Positions 48,541-60,696 are shown, counted from the first letter of the stretch. The stretch: DNA of 64,000 nucleotides from Culex pipiens pallens (GCF_016801865.2 NC_068938.1:48901331-48965330), one strand, 5' to 3'. Numbers and translations: made by a program. The notes: a model not told the origin generated them from the letters alone.

Positions 48541-48620
48541 ATTTTAACACACTACACCTAACTGATAATTCCTTCTCGCTTCCAAATGTGCACACTTGTG
48601 CTATTTGCCTTCCAAAATAG

Positions 48621-49199
48621 TGCTCCATAATATTGCTCAAACTAGTAAGGACACCTGGCAATTTACCATAATATTATAGTGTAATCGTATTTTTATGGAT
48701 TTGCGTGTTTTCAAAAGGTCAAGCCATGATGGAAAATAAGAGAGCACATCCATGATGCGTTCGAAAATGTCAGTTAGTACAAATGGTTGCAGGGCGATAT
48801 CTCCGCGTAGGAAACGAATTTTTCAGATCTGTTAGAAGCGTTTTGTAGGGAATTTAATTAGCTAAAAGATGGCATCATTAACTCATTTTGGCCCAATTTT
48901 CAGTTAGTTCTTTGAAAATTTAAATTCTTTTAATCTGAGTAAGCACTTGAACACAATACATTTGTGGAAATTTCAATTCAATTCATTCGTTTTTTAGAAA
49001 ATTTTCTTCATAAATTTCTGTGACTTTTCGCATGCTCATAAGCATTGTAGACTTTTGAAGAATAATAGAGTTTTGACTTTTTTGTTTTATTTTTTCTTTT
49101 ACTTAAAACAGCAAAATCAAACTGTGGGTATTTGCATTTGTAATATAAAGGTTTCCCAAAAAACAACTTTTTAAGTATTGTTTAGAAAATATGTAAATT
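48621..49199. other. AT-rich spacer
   Basis: No ORF or TIR recognised. Part of 48720-48900 may be dispersed repeat, but no second copy in the window proves it. Confidence 0.35.
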
Positions 49200-49515
49200 A
49201 GTGATTTTTTTTTCAGTATTTCACAAAACATATTATACTATCGAAACGCATTCAAAAATCCCGATCATTTCATACCCACACTGTGAAAAAAATTGAAATT
49301 TTTAGTATTTTTCAGAAAATACGAAGTTTTGTAAAAAAATATCTATTTTCAAAAATATTTGTTAACTCTGTCGAATGTTTGAGAAAATCCTGATTATTTG
49401 ATACCCATTTTGTTAAGTTTTTTTTATATATTTTCCGAAAATACGTAGTTTTGAGAAAATTTTGCGTTTTAACTTTCGAAATGTATGTAAAAATCACGAT
49501 CATTTGATAATCAGC
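49200..49515 (+). repeat. Family F tandem repeat fragment
   Basis: Two to three diverged units with CCCGATCATTTCATACCCA, AAAAATTGAAATTTT and GAAAATACGTAGTTTTGAG, matching 28016-28729. Confidence 0.65.
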
Positions 49516-49555
49516 TTATGCAAATATTAAAACGAGTCAAATTAAAAAGCTGTCA

Positions 49556-50252
49556 AAGGCAAACTGATGGGAAATTAAACGAGCTTTCCGGTTAAAATAT
49601 TTACAAGACTGAAAAATCAAGTATGTCACAAAGAAATTGCCAAAAACCACAAAAAATCCTATTTTTTCAACATTTATATTTTTAAAACCACTGTATCTTT
49701 ACAAGGATTGTACATAGGACAATGGTCAATATGGAGACATTTAAGTAAAATTGTCTGGCAAATCGATTCCCAATATCGGTTATTAAAAATTTTGACGTTT
49801 AGACCACTTAAAAAAAACAGTTTTAGTTAATGATTTTTGTATTTTTTCAGGAGAGACATACCATCCTGCATTTTTGTCAGTCTTTTTGTAATATTTAAGG
49901 CTATTTCCTCAAAAATTTTGAATGAAACTTTAACTTTTTTTTTAACTTTTAAACTTAAAAATAAAAAAATCTCATGGAAATTGCGCGTATTTTTATTTCA
50001 GTGTTTTTTCAGAAAGCTTGTTCAATTTCCTACAAGTTTGTCTTTGACCACTTTTTAATTCGATGATACAGTAATTTTTAAATGGCAAAATACAAAAATA
50101 TTTAAGTAACGCCCCTCTCAAATGTTATTTTCGAGTAAAATTTCTCTCCATTTACACAAAAATGGCTTATATAAGCCAATGCTTCATTGCAATCGGAGAG
50201 GGACGGGTACAAAAGTATCAGAAAATCCTGATTTAAGCTGGAATTGCTCGTT
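49556..50252 (+). repeat. Dispersed repeat family D, copy 2
   Basis: Parallel to 16204-16830, starting GGAAATTAAACGAGCTTTCC. It shares the AAAACCACTGTATCTTTACA and GGACAATGGTCAATA motifs and ends GGAATTGCTC at about 50251. It keeps an extra end section (CGGAGAGGGACGGGTACAAA) that copy 1 lacks and that matches 38069-38189 in inverted orientation. Confidence 0.7.
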
Positions 50253-53040
50253 GTTATAAAATGTAATCATTCTACGAACATTAAAGCAAAATGATTGACA
50301 TTTCTGAAACTATACAAATTAGTCAAAAATCAATATGGTAAAATGTTACAAAAACAGCAATGCAGTGAAATTATTAGTATTTTTTAATTCCAAATTTTAA
50401 AGGAAAAAATGTAGCCTGTTTCTTAACATTAAAATAATAGCTAAAAAAAATATTCGAAAATAAAATTTGAAGAGAATTATTTCAACTATTTGGAGTTATT
50501 TTCTCCTGTGCAAATTTGATAATTTTTGAAAAGTTTTTTTTGTAAAAAAACAATTTGAAAAACTCCTAACTTGCACACTATGAACTTAGTCAGAAAAGGT
50601 TCTGGAAATCTTTCAAAATGTATTTTTGCCAGTTTCAAAAAATCTCTGTCGAAACATTATAGCTATGCCATAAAAGTCATCCGTGAAACACTCTTGATCA
50701 CAATTTGTACTTAGGTCCAGCAAAACATTAAATAATTGAAGATTGTGTTGTTTGTAAAAGTCGTAAGTCTATGTAATGAAAATTTTATTTCGTCATCAGT
50801 GTTGACATTTGGTCTGAGGGTAAGTTTGGCCATACCAATTTCTAAGCCTTAATATTGAAAATTTTCATGTTTTCAAACAACTCTTGAAACAAGCCTTACC
50901 GGATCAACAATATTTGAAATTACAATTTTAATTGTTTCAATGTACTCGCAGTGTACGATAATAGAAAATTGATTTTTTTGGGCGACTTATTTTTTTCTAA
51001 TTTTAATTTCCTTCTATTAAACAAATGATAATTAGAATTTCATCAAAATTTTGACCTTAGTATTGAAAAAACAATGATTCAAATCCAGTTTTGAAAATAT
51101 TAAGAATGCAAAATAGCTTCTTTTGAGATAGAAGATACATTGACAAAGTTTCATCCACTACCAAAATTAAAAATTGCTTATTTCTTTGATAAATTGAAAT
51201 GTTAAAAAATCTTTTTTTTCTAAGGGTGATCTCAAAATCTAAAAAAAAAGCCAGTTAATAATGATATTTTTTTATACTTGAGTTTTTTCTATCAGTAAAA
51301 TAACACATTTTTCACAAAATATTAGATTTTTTCACAAAATATAAGAAAATATTAACCTCTTTCATAGCAATCAATTCACCGTGCGTTGATGGCAGGTCAA
51401 ATATCAATTGGCTCGGTGAGGCAACAAATAAAAACAAACGATCCCATCCGGGAATTGATTCGCGTTCTTCACTCTCGGGGTGCGAGAAATAAAATATATT
51501 GCCAAAGTTGAATTGGCAGGGGCTCAAACAGAATGCAAATCGTGAGGCAAGATTGAAAAAGTTATTTCTTTTTTTTCCGAGATAGAGTGTAACTTTTTTT
51601 TTTGTTTTGTGTAGCTTAGTTGCGGATGGGGTTTTTTAGATTAGGTCAACATTTCAGTTTACCTATTTTTAAAGCTTGAGCAACTTTTTAAGCAAAATAG
51701 AGTCAACCTTTTTCATTAATTTCCTTAACTGATGAGTTTTGACATCATAAAGATGTCGTTTTCCTACAGATCCCAACAATTGTTAGGGATTATCCCCCGA
51801 ATCTTGGGAAGGAACTGGTTCCAAGAGTTTTGTTTTACCAAAGCTGGTTGTGAACAAAACTTCTTGATAAGACCAAGGTGCAGCCTGCTGGGCCGGTCAT
51901 GCTATGCTTAGCTATGCAAATCCCGGGATGATTTTGTTGGTTTCACCTTCAAATCTGGGTTGTTGCAGAGTTCTGGGGATTAGCCCGAACATTACGAGCC
52001 CCAAATTTGTTGTCTTCTTTAGGGGGTAGTTTCTTGTATGTTTTATGGATATCAACGAAACAAAAAACTTGCTTGTCTTTAATTTTTAAAATGACGACGA
52101 AATTTACTCCTTTCAAGCACTCACAAATAAAACCTCCAGACAGTGACGCGCCATTTGGCGGGGTAAAATTAATCTCGGTCCGGCCATCCATCATCGAAAT
52201 TATGCAAAACTTCACCACGTGGATTGGCGTGGAAGGGAGCCTCCCAAAATGGGGTTATAAATCAAACACGAAATTGCCCCTGTCTGAACGCGTCCGCCGT
52301 TCGTTCACCTTAACCCGGGCTGAAATTTCCATGTCATCCAAACGATGTGTCTCAGCCGGGCGGGACTCGTTTGCAAAACGTCAAAAGTTTGACTTCAAAA
52401 TGGCAAACCAGCTCAGCCGGCTGGTTGATCGTGGCGGTGGTTTGACTTTATTAATAGGCAATCGGGGAAGATTATTATATTAATATTTGAGGCGAACTTC
52501 ATTAAGGGTACATTCGTTGGAAATCAGAGTGCTTTGAAGATGATTGGAAATTTCGATAAATATTGCAGCGAAACGATTTGCGAAAGGTTAATTCGATTTG
52601 GTTTGTGCCATAACATAACTCAGAGCCACACATCGTCCAGCTTAGCTTGTACAGTGGGGCTCTGGTTATGGAGACCACAATGAAGTTTTATTTTCTCCTG
52701 TTCAAATTTGATAATTTTTGAAAAGTTTATAAACTATGGTAAAAGAAAGCTTTGAAATCTTATCCCAAATTTATTAAAGATAATTTTCATTTTTCCCTGC
52801 ATTTGGATCAACTTTTGTACCCCTCCCCTGTTTACCGAAAAAACATTAAGCAAAAAAACATTGTTTAAAATTGAAATATTTTAGAAAAAAAACCAAAACT
52901 TGTACAATCAAAACATAAAATGAATAACGTTTTTTTTTAATCTTTTTTTCGAGATAACTTCCATTTAAAAATCAAATGCAAAGCGCCAGCTCCTGTTACG
53001 TCCAATCAAGCTCATAATTGGGATTTGGTCTCAGTATGCC
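50253..53040. other. Long spacer, no gene seen
   Basis: AT-rich to 51300, then single-copy-looking (51310-52660). A 158-codon ORF at 52007-52483 is the longest one outside obvious repeats. It has no recognisable domain, an antisense ORF overlaps it, and the first methionine has no distinctive context. I do not call it a gene, though an exon cannot be excluded. Confidence 0.45.
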
Positions 53041-53869
53041 CATTGCACAGTGGTCCGAAACAGAAGTTTAGCGTGACAAAATTTATAGTGGCCACATTTT
53101 AAAATTTAGAGCTGTGGTGTCTTCGGGATAAATGATCAGGGTCAATAGGGACATCTTTTGGTATGGTGGACAACAGGGTGGTCCAAGTTTTAGGGTTGTT
53201 TAGAATTTTTATTTCCGTGGGATGACGAGATAACGCTTCAGTGTATTGAAAAAAGTTGTAGGGAACAACATTCTGAGCAACTTTGCTAAGTAGCACAAAG
53301 TTCTATCTTCAAACGAGAAGTTTTTAGACCCTTTTTTGTGATTTTGGTTAAGGTGTTTATGAAAAAAATGAGTTTTTTAAATTAATTAGCTCAGACTTAT
53401 GTCGTAGCAAGATGGTATCTTTTATATATTGTTAAACTTATCATAACACACATTTATCTTCCAATTGAACAAAAGCGGATCTTTTAAACGAGAGTTATAG
53501 CCAAAATACGACGAAATAGACGCCATTTTGAAATGTGAATAACTTGAAAAGGTTGTAGGGTTTGCCTTCGCTCGTGGAAGCATCTGAAAGTACACATTTG
53601 TAGAGAACATTTGGCTGAAAATATCTCGGCAGAGTTTTTTTTCAACACCAAAATTTGAAAATGAGCATTTTTTCAATCGTTTTTTTTCCCTTTTTACTTT
53701 TGATAAAATTGAACCAAAATTCGATTTCCAAGAAAAAAATGTTAATTTTGGACAAGCTCTAAAATTTGTCTATGAAAGGCTTTGGGGCCTTTCAAGACAA
53801 TTTAAAAAATATTCTAGTGGTTGTAAAAACAAAGTAAACTCAGTGTTTGTACTGAAAATTTTTCAGGTA
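53041..53869. other. Unassigned sequence, perhaps dispersed repeat
   Basis: Begins near CACAGTGGTCCGAAACAG. The prose-like mix of T-rich motifs resembles other mosquito dispersed repeats, but there is no second copy in the window. ORFs are at most 84 codons. Confidence 0.35.
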
Positions 53870-54055
53870 CACAGAAAAAAAATATCAATGCATCGTAATC
53901 AGAGAATTACGTTCACGAAATGTGAGAACCACGAAGGGAATTTAGTCATGGAGTATGGTGCAATGGCACTATAAACGTGAAGTAAATTCCTTTCGTGGGT
54001 TCTCGCATTCGTGAATTTAATTCACGATTTTCGAGAATTGGGTTTTTTATCAGTG
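53870..54055. mobile_element. Hairpin MITE, TA-flanked
   Basis: The ends CACAGAAAAAAAATATC and, read inward, CACTGATAAAAAACCC are similar inverted repeats, with TA at 53868-53869 and 54056-54057. Inside, CACGAAATGTGAGAACCACG folds with CGTGGGTTCTCGCATTCGTG, so the 186 bp can form a long hairpin. No ORF. Confidence 0.7.
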
Positions 54056-54120
54056 TATCAACAAATTTAGTAAAGTTTTGATTCCAGAAATAATTTCAGC
54101 TATATATTACTCTTTTTACA

Positions 54121-54352
54121 AAAAACTGTAACAACGAAAACGAAACTATTGGCACTACGCCCCCCGGGGCATGGCCTTCCTCTAACGTGGGATTTCTGCT
54201 CCAGCGCCTCTGACGAGACAGGAGAAACCGGGACCGACGTTTTACTTCACCATCCGATAGAAGCTCAGTGGATAAGGCGGGAATCGAACCCGCGTCTCAT
54301 AGCATCATCGGGATCGGCAGCCGAAGCCGCTACCCCTGCGCCACGAGACCCA
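54121..54352 (-). mobile_element. tRNA-derived SINE
   Basis: On the minus strand the A-box TGGCGCAGGGGTAGC lies at 54329-54343 and the B-box GGTTCGATTC at 54281-54290. The T-arm is perfect (GCGGG, loop TTCGATT, CCCGC) and an anticodon-like arm CGGC-TTCGGCT-GCCG is intact. The 5' and 3' acceptor sides do not pair and the spacing between anticodon and T arms is too long, so this is a SINE head rather than a tRNA gene. A body of about 140 bp follows, ending near GTTTTCGTTGTTACAG. No TSD was resolved. Confidence 0.8.
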
Positions 54353-54514
54353 CCCGTGACAATTCAAATATAAATGAGGTAAAGTATGTAAAAATCGAGT
54401 TTTTTGTGATAAAACGGTTAAAGTAAGGATGAAGGCAGTACTTTCAGATTTTCGGTCATTCGATTTTTTTGTATTTTTTTAATTCGACTGGAAACTACAC
54501 GGGACATAAAAAGT
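54353..54514. other. Short spacer with a family A-like fragment
   Basis: TTTTCGGTCATTCGATTTTT near 54451 matches the outer end of the family A copy at 60716, followed by TTTTAATTCGACTGGAAACT. This is a truncated A end. Confidence 0.5.
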
Positions 54515-54955
54515 GTGCGAGAAATCGTGAATTTCGATTCATGAATTCGTGAATAATTTTGTGCATGATTTCGTGATACCTTTCATGATTTCATGAATTT
54601 TATTCATGAAATCGTGCATAAAAATGCACGAATTTATGAATTTAATTCATGGCAAAAATATTTTTACGAATATTCATGAATTTTCCTTCATGAAATCATG
54701 CATATCACTATTCATGATTTCATGACTGATTTTCATGAAGTCATGACTAAACTTCATGAATTCATGAAAAATATTCATGATTTTACGATTATTTATGCAT
54801 GCGTAAATTTTACGTCGTAAAATTTTATTCGCGAATTTATGAATCATGTTTTTCATGATTTCATGAAAGTTTACATGTTTTCATGAATAAAATGCATGAA
54901 TTCGTGCATAACATTCATGGGTTTATGAATTTGTATCCATGTTTATGACGAGTGA
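54515..54955. repeat. Field of short palindromes around CAT/ATG (ATTCATGAAT)
   Basis: Dozens of overlapping self-complementary words such as TTCATGAA, ATTCATGAAT and GATTTCATGAA over about 440 bp, without a fixed period. The sequence reads similarly on both strands. An ORF of 60 codons is a by-product. Confidence 0.75.
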
Positions 54956-55057
54956 TCTTGATCAATCAAGAACAGTTTCGTTCGAACTGTCAAGTTTGTT
55001 TTTCGCTTGCCAGTTCAGCCGCGTGTTTATTAGCCACGAAGTCAATCGCGTTGTGAC

Positions 55058-55745
55058 TTGTCGCGTCCTGTTGTGTTTGCCAGTAAAAGTGACCGTGATT
55101 TGCGGACCCGGGATTTGGAGGTGCTGTCCACCGGAACCGGGAAAAGATCTGCGGCCGTTCCGTTGGAAATGGCAACGGAGCCAAGGGCTAGCAGGAAGAG
55201 GACCGAGCTGCAGGAGGAGGACCGAGTGGCAGTAGGAGAACCGAGCGCGGGAGGAGGACCGGGCGGCAGGAGGAGGACCGAGCGGCTAGAGTAGGACCGA
55301 GTGGCAAGAGGAGGGCCGAATGGCAGGAGGAGGACCGAGCAGCAAGAGTAGGACCGAGTGGCAGGAGGAGGAACGAGCGCGGGAGGAGGACCAGGCGGCA
55401 GGAGGAGGGCCGAGCGGCAGGAGGAGTAACAAGGTAAGAGACAGAACAGTTCCCAGTTTGTTTCGATTGTCGAATCAAGGGGAACATGGTCCATAAGACA
55501 GTTCCCGTGTTTTATCTCCGCGTGTGACAGTTTCTTGGTCGTGGACTCGTAGGGATCTCGGTTTTTTCTCAATTGCCGGAGCATTCTACGCGTGTGACAG
55601 ACAGTGAGGTTTGTTTTGGTTTTGGAAACGAAAAAATCCCGTTTTTTATCGGTTCTCGTGGATGCGCTGAGTGACATTTCGGTGCTTTGTTTTGAGCTAG
55701 AAATGGGGACATAGGTAAAGTATGTTAATAATTTTAATGATTTTA
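55058..55745 (+). other. GC-richer island with minisatellite and donor-like site
   Basis: 55090-55440 is the most GC-rich part of the window. A plus ORF 55058-55294 runs into the purine minisatellite. An AAG|GTAAGAG splice-donor-like sequence follows near 55433. The upstream 54960-55090 and downstream 55440-55690 stretches are more balanced in composition. It could be an exon or 5' leader, or the start of a retrotransposon; the sequence alone does not decide. Confidence 0.35.
55211..55430 (+). repeat. Purine-rich minisatellite (GGCAGGAGGAGGACCGAGC)
   Basis: About ten imperfect copies of a unit of roughly 18-22 bp, with variants GGAGGAGGACCGGGC and AGAGTAGGACCGAGT. On the minus strand it reads as a Pro/Leu/Ser-rich low-complexity ORF. 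Confidence 0.85.
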
Positions 55746-56077
55746 ATATTGTAAGCATATTATTTTAAAGTACAGTGGATTTAACATATTTAAAGTATTT
55801 GAAGTTAATAACGTATTTTAATAATTTTAATATTGTGACTTTAAAAGTATCTAAGTATTTCAAGTATTTTAAATATTTCAAGTGTTTAGAGTTTGTTGAG
55901 TGTTGAAATAATTTTAAGCATAATATTTATTTTTTAAGTATATTCATTTGTTCAGGTATTTTAATATTAAATGTTTTTAAAGTTTTCAAGTATTTCAAGT
56001 ATTTGAAATAATTGAAGTGTTTAAAGTTTGTTAAGCTTTTAAATAATTTTAAGCAATTAATTTTTTATAGGTATTTT
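55746..56077. repeat. Low-complexity AAGTATTT-rich sequence
   Basis: Irregular repetition of AAGTATTTCAAGTATTT and TTTTAATATT-like words over about 330 bp. No fixed period and no ORF. Confidence 0.6.
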
Positions 56078-56330
56078 AATATATTTTGGAGCCATCGGTA
56101 TGCCCAAAGAAACCGTTTTGCATCATTAGTTTGTCCATATAATTTTCCATACAAATTTGGCAGCTGGCCATACAAAAATGATGTATGAAAATTCAAAAAT
56201 CTGTATCTTTTGAAGGAATTTTTTGATCGATTTGGTGTCTTCGGCAAAGTTGTAGGTATGGATACGGACTACACTGCAAAAAAATGATACGCGGTAAAAA
56301 AAATTTGGTGATTTTTTTATTTAACTTTTT

Positions 56331-57400
56331 AGCATTAGCATTAGCATTTGGAGGACGCCCCACCACCGGAAGGCTCCACAACGCTTATCCCACTGTTTGG
56401 TCTGGTTGTGTTAGACCCTCATCCGGAACAATAATCCAACACGGGAGATACCATGTCTTCATCTTTTGATGAGTGTGTAATACAGCCCAGGGCATAAGGG
56501 GGTCCACGCCGGGTCCAAGCTATCCTCGGGGAAATGAAGGAATGTTAGTAAACACCTATCTAAAGTGCGCAGGGACCCCTACGTCACCTTAGTGGTATAG
56601 ATATTTGTAGGGAGGTTTTGGACTCAATGTTAGTAGGAGAGGTAGAACCCTAATATACCCCGAAAGGTATTGCGGGCGAGTCAAGTAGATTTAATTTTTT
56701 TGATTATTAAACTTATACAGATGATTGTACAGTATAAAAAGATGCAAACATATATTCGATTTAAAGCCACGGCATACAACGGGATAAATCTTCAAAAGGA
56801 CCATACTATAAACCAACCATTTCCTCGGTAAAACAATGCCGATCACAGTAAAAACATGTTAACATGTCTGTTAAACCAAGCTATTGACGTAATGTAAAGC
56901 GTAAAAATTTATATAATATTTTTCTAAAAATATTGTGTGTTTAAGCGAAATTCGAGGTTAAAAATGATTTAACGCATAATTAGAATCTTGAATTTAAACT
57001 CTTACAGCAATGCGGAGTGAACATCAAATATTTATTTATTCATTTGTTAAATTAAATGCTTAGAATATAAAATAAAACGAGTTCAAACAAAGAAGCATAA
57101 TTAATAAAAAAGATAATGGGATAAAATCAGCAAATTTATATTTAAAAAAATCGAATTGATCGTTCAAATCCTAAAGTTTAACCGACGCGTAAAAAACTGT
57201 ACTAATAAAAAGAAAATATTTGTCATTTACGTTATCCTGAAAGAAAATGCATAGAAATTATAGTTCGTGGCCCACTATCCACTCTCATTTAAACACGCAT
57301 TTGCACACACATAACATAGAACGAGCTCACCAAATTTGAGGGATCCTCTTGCGTCGATGTTTGTTGGCTTTGATCAATGAAGCGATTCATGTTCAGATTT
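56331..57400. mobile_element. Unclassified 1.07-kb insertion
   Basis: It replaces or interrupts the family A left arm. It begins AGCATTAGCATTTGGAGGAC; the first 350 bp is relatively GC-rich (GGTCCACGCCGGGTCCAAGC), the rest is AT-rich. A TTTTTAG word occurs at both junctions, but part of the A arm is also missing, so this is not proof of a target duplication. No ORF or TIR was recognised, so the class is unknown. Confidence 0.5.
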
Positions 57401-57882
57401 GTTTTTAGAGGACAACAAATGCCAAATTTTCAGAAATTTCCAGAATGGGTAAAACATTTTCGACCGAGTTATGATTTTTTGAATCATTACAGATTTTTAC
57501 AAAAAATTGAAACATTGGTCGCAAAAAATTTTCAACTTCATTTAAATGTAAAATCAAGACTAACATTTGAAAAGAGCCATACATTCAATATTTCGCCCAT
57601 TTGAAATGTTAGTCTTGATTTAAAAATTTTTAAAATATTGTTTTCGAAAAGATCGGAACATTTCACGAATGATTCATATTTTAACATTGTAAATCGGATC
57701 ATAAGTTGCTGAGATATTGACATAAGAAAATGGTGGGTTGTTTGGGTGAGGCTTAGAAAACATCAATTTTCCTTTTATTAAACCATTGCATGGCAATATC
57801 TCAGCAATTAAGGGTCGTATTAACAAAGTTCAAAAAAGCAAAATACAGAAAATTTTCTCAACTATTCAAAAATATTTTTTTA

Positions 57883-58812
57883 TAGGGGAGAGTGGGGAGA
57901 CTTGATCCCCGGGGACACTTGATCCCAAGCCTGTATCTCGTCAGCATGTGGGTAAAACAATTAGCTTTGTTCTAGAAAGTTGTGCGAAATTGACTAAAAC
58001 TCATTGTAGAAAACAAAGAAAAAAATTAAAAAATGTTTCGATTAAGTTACACACAATTTTCTTAAAAGTGCTGCAAAAAACTTCCAAGAGATCTTTTTTC
58101 TTTGTTTTGATAAGTATAGAAAACACTCAAAAATTATTCAAAAAAATATTTTTTATGCATGAATTGTTTGATAAACATATTAGCTCCAAAACCCTTACGC
58201 ATTTGACGTTAAATTTATCGTCATACTATTTTTAACAATCAATTGTTTAAAAAAGTGCGTTTAGGAAGACTTGATCCCTGCATTTATACAGTCACTGGAA
58301 TCAGCCTCAAGATTAAATAATTGGGCTGGGTTTTCGTACATAGTTTCCTTTAGTATAGTTGTATATAACTTACTGCAGTTTGAACCATTTTTCAAAAGTT
58401 TTGTAAACAAAAATTACCAGCTGCTCAATTTTAATCTAAAAAAGAAAATTTTAAGTTTTCAAATATTTTGCATGCTAAACTTGTTATATTTTGAACACAA
58501 ACGTACAGGTTTAATGTGAAATTGCTGGAACTTATAGAAAATTAAATGTTTGGATGAATGAGAAAAAATTTGCTTAAGATTTCTTCAAAATGTTGAAAGG
58601 GGGATCAAATTACCTCCAACATTTTGAAAATACCGATTTAAAATATTTTTTTTAAAACGCTTGGCTTGATTCGAAGAGTTTATCTGATAAAAACCCCTTA
58701 TCAGCCAAACATAGTTGAATGTTTAAGCTTTCAATTCATGCAAAAAGTTCATTGTTTTGTGCGAAATTGACAGAGTTATGTGCGATACAAAAAAGGGGAT
58801 CAAGTCCTAATG
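57883..58812. mobile_element. MITE with ACTTGATCCC ends
   Basis: The left end holds GGGGAGACTTGATCCCC and GGGGACACTTGATCCC; the right end holds the inverted GGGGATCAAGTCCTA. Internal copies (AAGACTTGATCCC near 58265, GGGGATCAA near 58602) continue the theme. It interrupts the family A core before TGGGCAAACATGGGCACTAA. ORFs of 95 and 82 codons have no recognisable domain. The layout parallels the AACAATGAGACA element at 9070-9600. Confidence 0.7.
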
Positions 58813-59395
58813 TGGGCAAACATGGGCACTAATTCTTATTAATGAATAACTGAGATTATTTTGAAAAAAGTTTCTTTAAAAATGGCTATAACTTGCAAAC
58901 GGTGCAAAACGAAAAATGAATGAAATTTTTTTTTGCGACCAATACTTCGTTTTTTTTTTAATCTGTATGGATTCTAAAAATCTCGAAATTTCTGAAAAGT
59001 TGGCAATTGATGTCCTCTAAAACATATCTGAAATTATAAAAAATAAAAATAGTATTTTTTTTTGCAAATCAAGTTTTTGTGACAAAAAGTGAAGTTAAAA
59101 ATCAATTTTTTTTTCACCTTGCATCATTTTTTTTCAGTGTAGTCCTTATACATACCTACAACTTTGCCGAAAACAACAAATCGGTAAATAAATTCCTTCT
59201 AAAGATACAGATTTTTGAATTTTTATTCATCATTTTTGTATGGACAGCTGCCAAATTTGTAAGGAAAATTATATGGACAAACTAATTATGCAAAATGGCT
59301 TCTTTGGGCATACCGAAGGCACCAAAAAAGTTTCAGCCTGATTATAAAATACACAAAAAATCAAATAACCGAAATCCGAGAGTATTGCTCTAAAG

Positions 59396-60696
59396 TTAAA
59401 AATAAGTGATATCTTATTTAAACAGGATCACTGTCCCTTAGCATATGTCTGCACCTCCAGGGCCTCAACAAACGGAATTCAGAGCTAGCAGTCAGGAATT
59501 ATGGCAAGATTTGCGAGCTCAAAGTTGATGATATATTAGCCAGATGTTGCATCGCATTGTGCACACATACACATGTATGCATTACCCTGGGCAGCAGAGT
59601 GCATCAATTTGCATTCGTAATGGGACACAAATCACACGTGAGAGCGTGATTCCAAGACATGCACAACTAAATCACGACACGATGACTTTATTTTTGATTC
59701 ATTCTTCTCAAAACTGCCATGAAGTATTTTCTTCTGATTTTCTCACTCAATTGAAACTCAGTTAAACAAATTCTTCCTCCTGTTTTATTTCTCTCGATAT
59801 TTTATTGAAAATTATGCCTCCCCAATGAAAAACTGACACCTGTAATCAAACTGTCACACATCGGTAAATTTTCGCGTTACGCATTATTTACTTAACGCAC
59901 AGTGGTTTCGAAATTCTCTGGTAGGTAATATAAATTCAAAAAATTGACACTCGATGAGCTGCTGAAACCAAAATAAATTAAAAATGCAACTCCGTAGTGC
60001 GCATATTGACCCTTTTTACAATTTTCCTTTTTTTCCCCTTTGAATAAATTCTGCCTCAGTTTGGCGTGGATTACGGTGTATTTGCGTGTGCATTATTTAT
60101 GGAGTGCAAATTTGCTCGAATTGTGCGCAACGCGCTTCGAGACTGAGCAAATAAATATGGACGACGAGTGCGCATTTCGGATGGCTTTATTGAAAAGTGG
60201 CAGTGGGCCCTTCTCGCCAGGTTTTTTTTTTCGTTCGATATTTTTACAGCTGAGTGAATACTTATGAGGCGTGCAGAGTGCTGCAAATATGTACTGCATA
60301 AGGACAACAAAGTTGCGATGGAAAAGTAAAGCCAGAAAAAAAATCAAGCAATTTTGTATGCTTTTTCAAAAGAAGTGTGAAGAGTGAGTCCCAAAGTTGC
60401 ATTTTTTTCGAAAGATTTTTTATCATTTATAGTTTTTTTTTTTTGTAAATTGTAGAAGGAAGTGGCTTAGCAAAAATACTTTAAGGTTGTATGTGATGAA
60501 ATATTATTAAATATAAAATACATGCAAAATTGCTACCAGAATTCACACTAATCAATCAAAAATTATTTGCATTAGGAATAAGCGTTGCAAATATATTCAA
60601 GAAGTTAACCCTCTACAACCCAACCTCGCCTTTTGACCGGCTTCGATTTAAAAAAAATGCAAAATATCTATTTTTTTGTTTTAACTAACATTTCCT
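59396..60696. other. Spacer, single-copy-looking
   Basis: Balanced composition between 59430 and 60330. ORFs of 73-84 codons overlap on both strands without recognisable domains. No gene is supported. Confidence 0.4.

Larger units (their letters stand above)
45440..48620. repeat. Composite inverted-repeat locus with convergent 124-bp arrays
   Basis: The outer edges carry GCACAAGTGTG (about 45454) and its inverted form CACACTTGTGC (about 48591). Between them lie a plus-oriented array (46028-46805) and a minus-oriented array (46888-48540) of the same monomer. Foldback transposons with tandemly subrepeated TIRs have this architecture (Drosophila FB is the known example). No transposase ORF and no target duplication were found, so class assignment is inference. 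Confidence 0.6.
56078..59395. repeat. Family A copy broken by two insertions
   Basis: Left arm at 56078-56330, then a 1.07-kb insertion, core at 57400-57882, a second insertion (57883-58812), then the rest of the core and the right arm at 58813-59395 ending with CACCAAAAAAGTTTCAGCC and a short AT-rich tail. The order of motifs matches the complete copy at 60697-62199 once the insertions are ignored. Confidence 0.8.

Noticed and set aside
52007..52483. 158-codon plus-strand ORF
   Set aside because: No recognised domain, an overlapping antisense ORF, and no splice or promoter context that I can support. Kept only as a note in the spacer entry.
54266..54352. A functional tRNA gene on the minus strand
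   Set aside because: The T-arm is perfect, but the acceptor stem does not pair and the variable region is too long. The structure fits a SINE head.
55042..55758. 238-codon minus-strand ORF, the longest in the window
   Set aside because: Much of it is the antisense of the purine minisatellite, giving a low-complexity Leu/Pro/Ser stretch, and no domain is recognisable.
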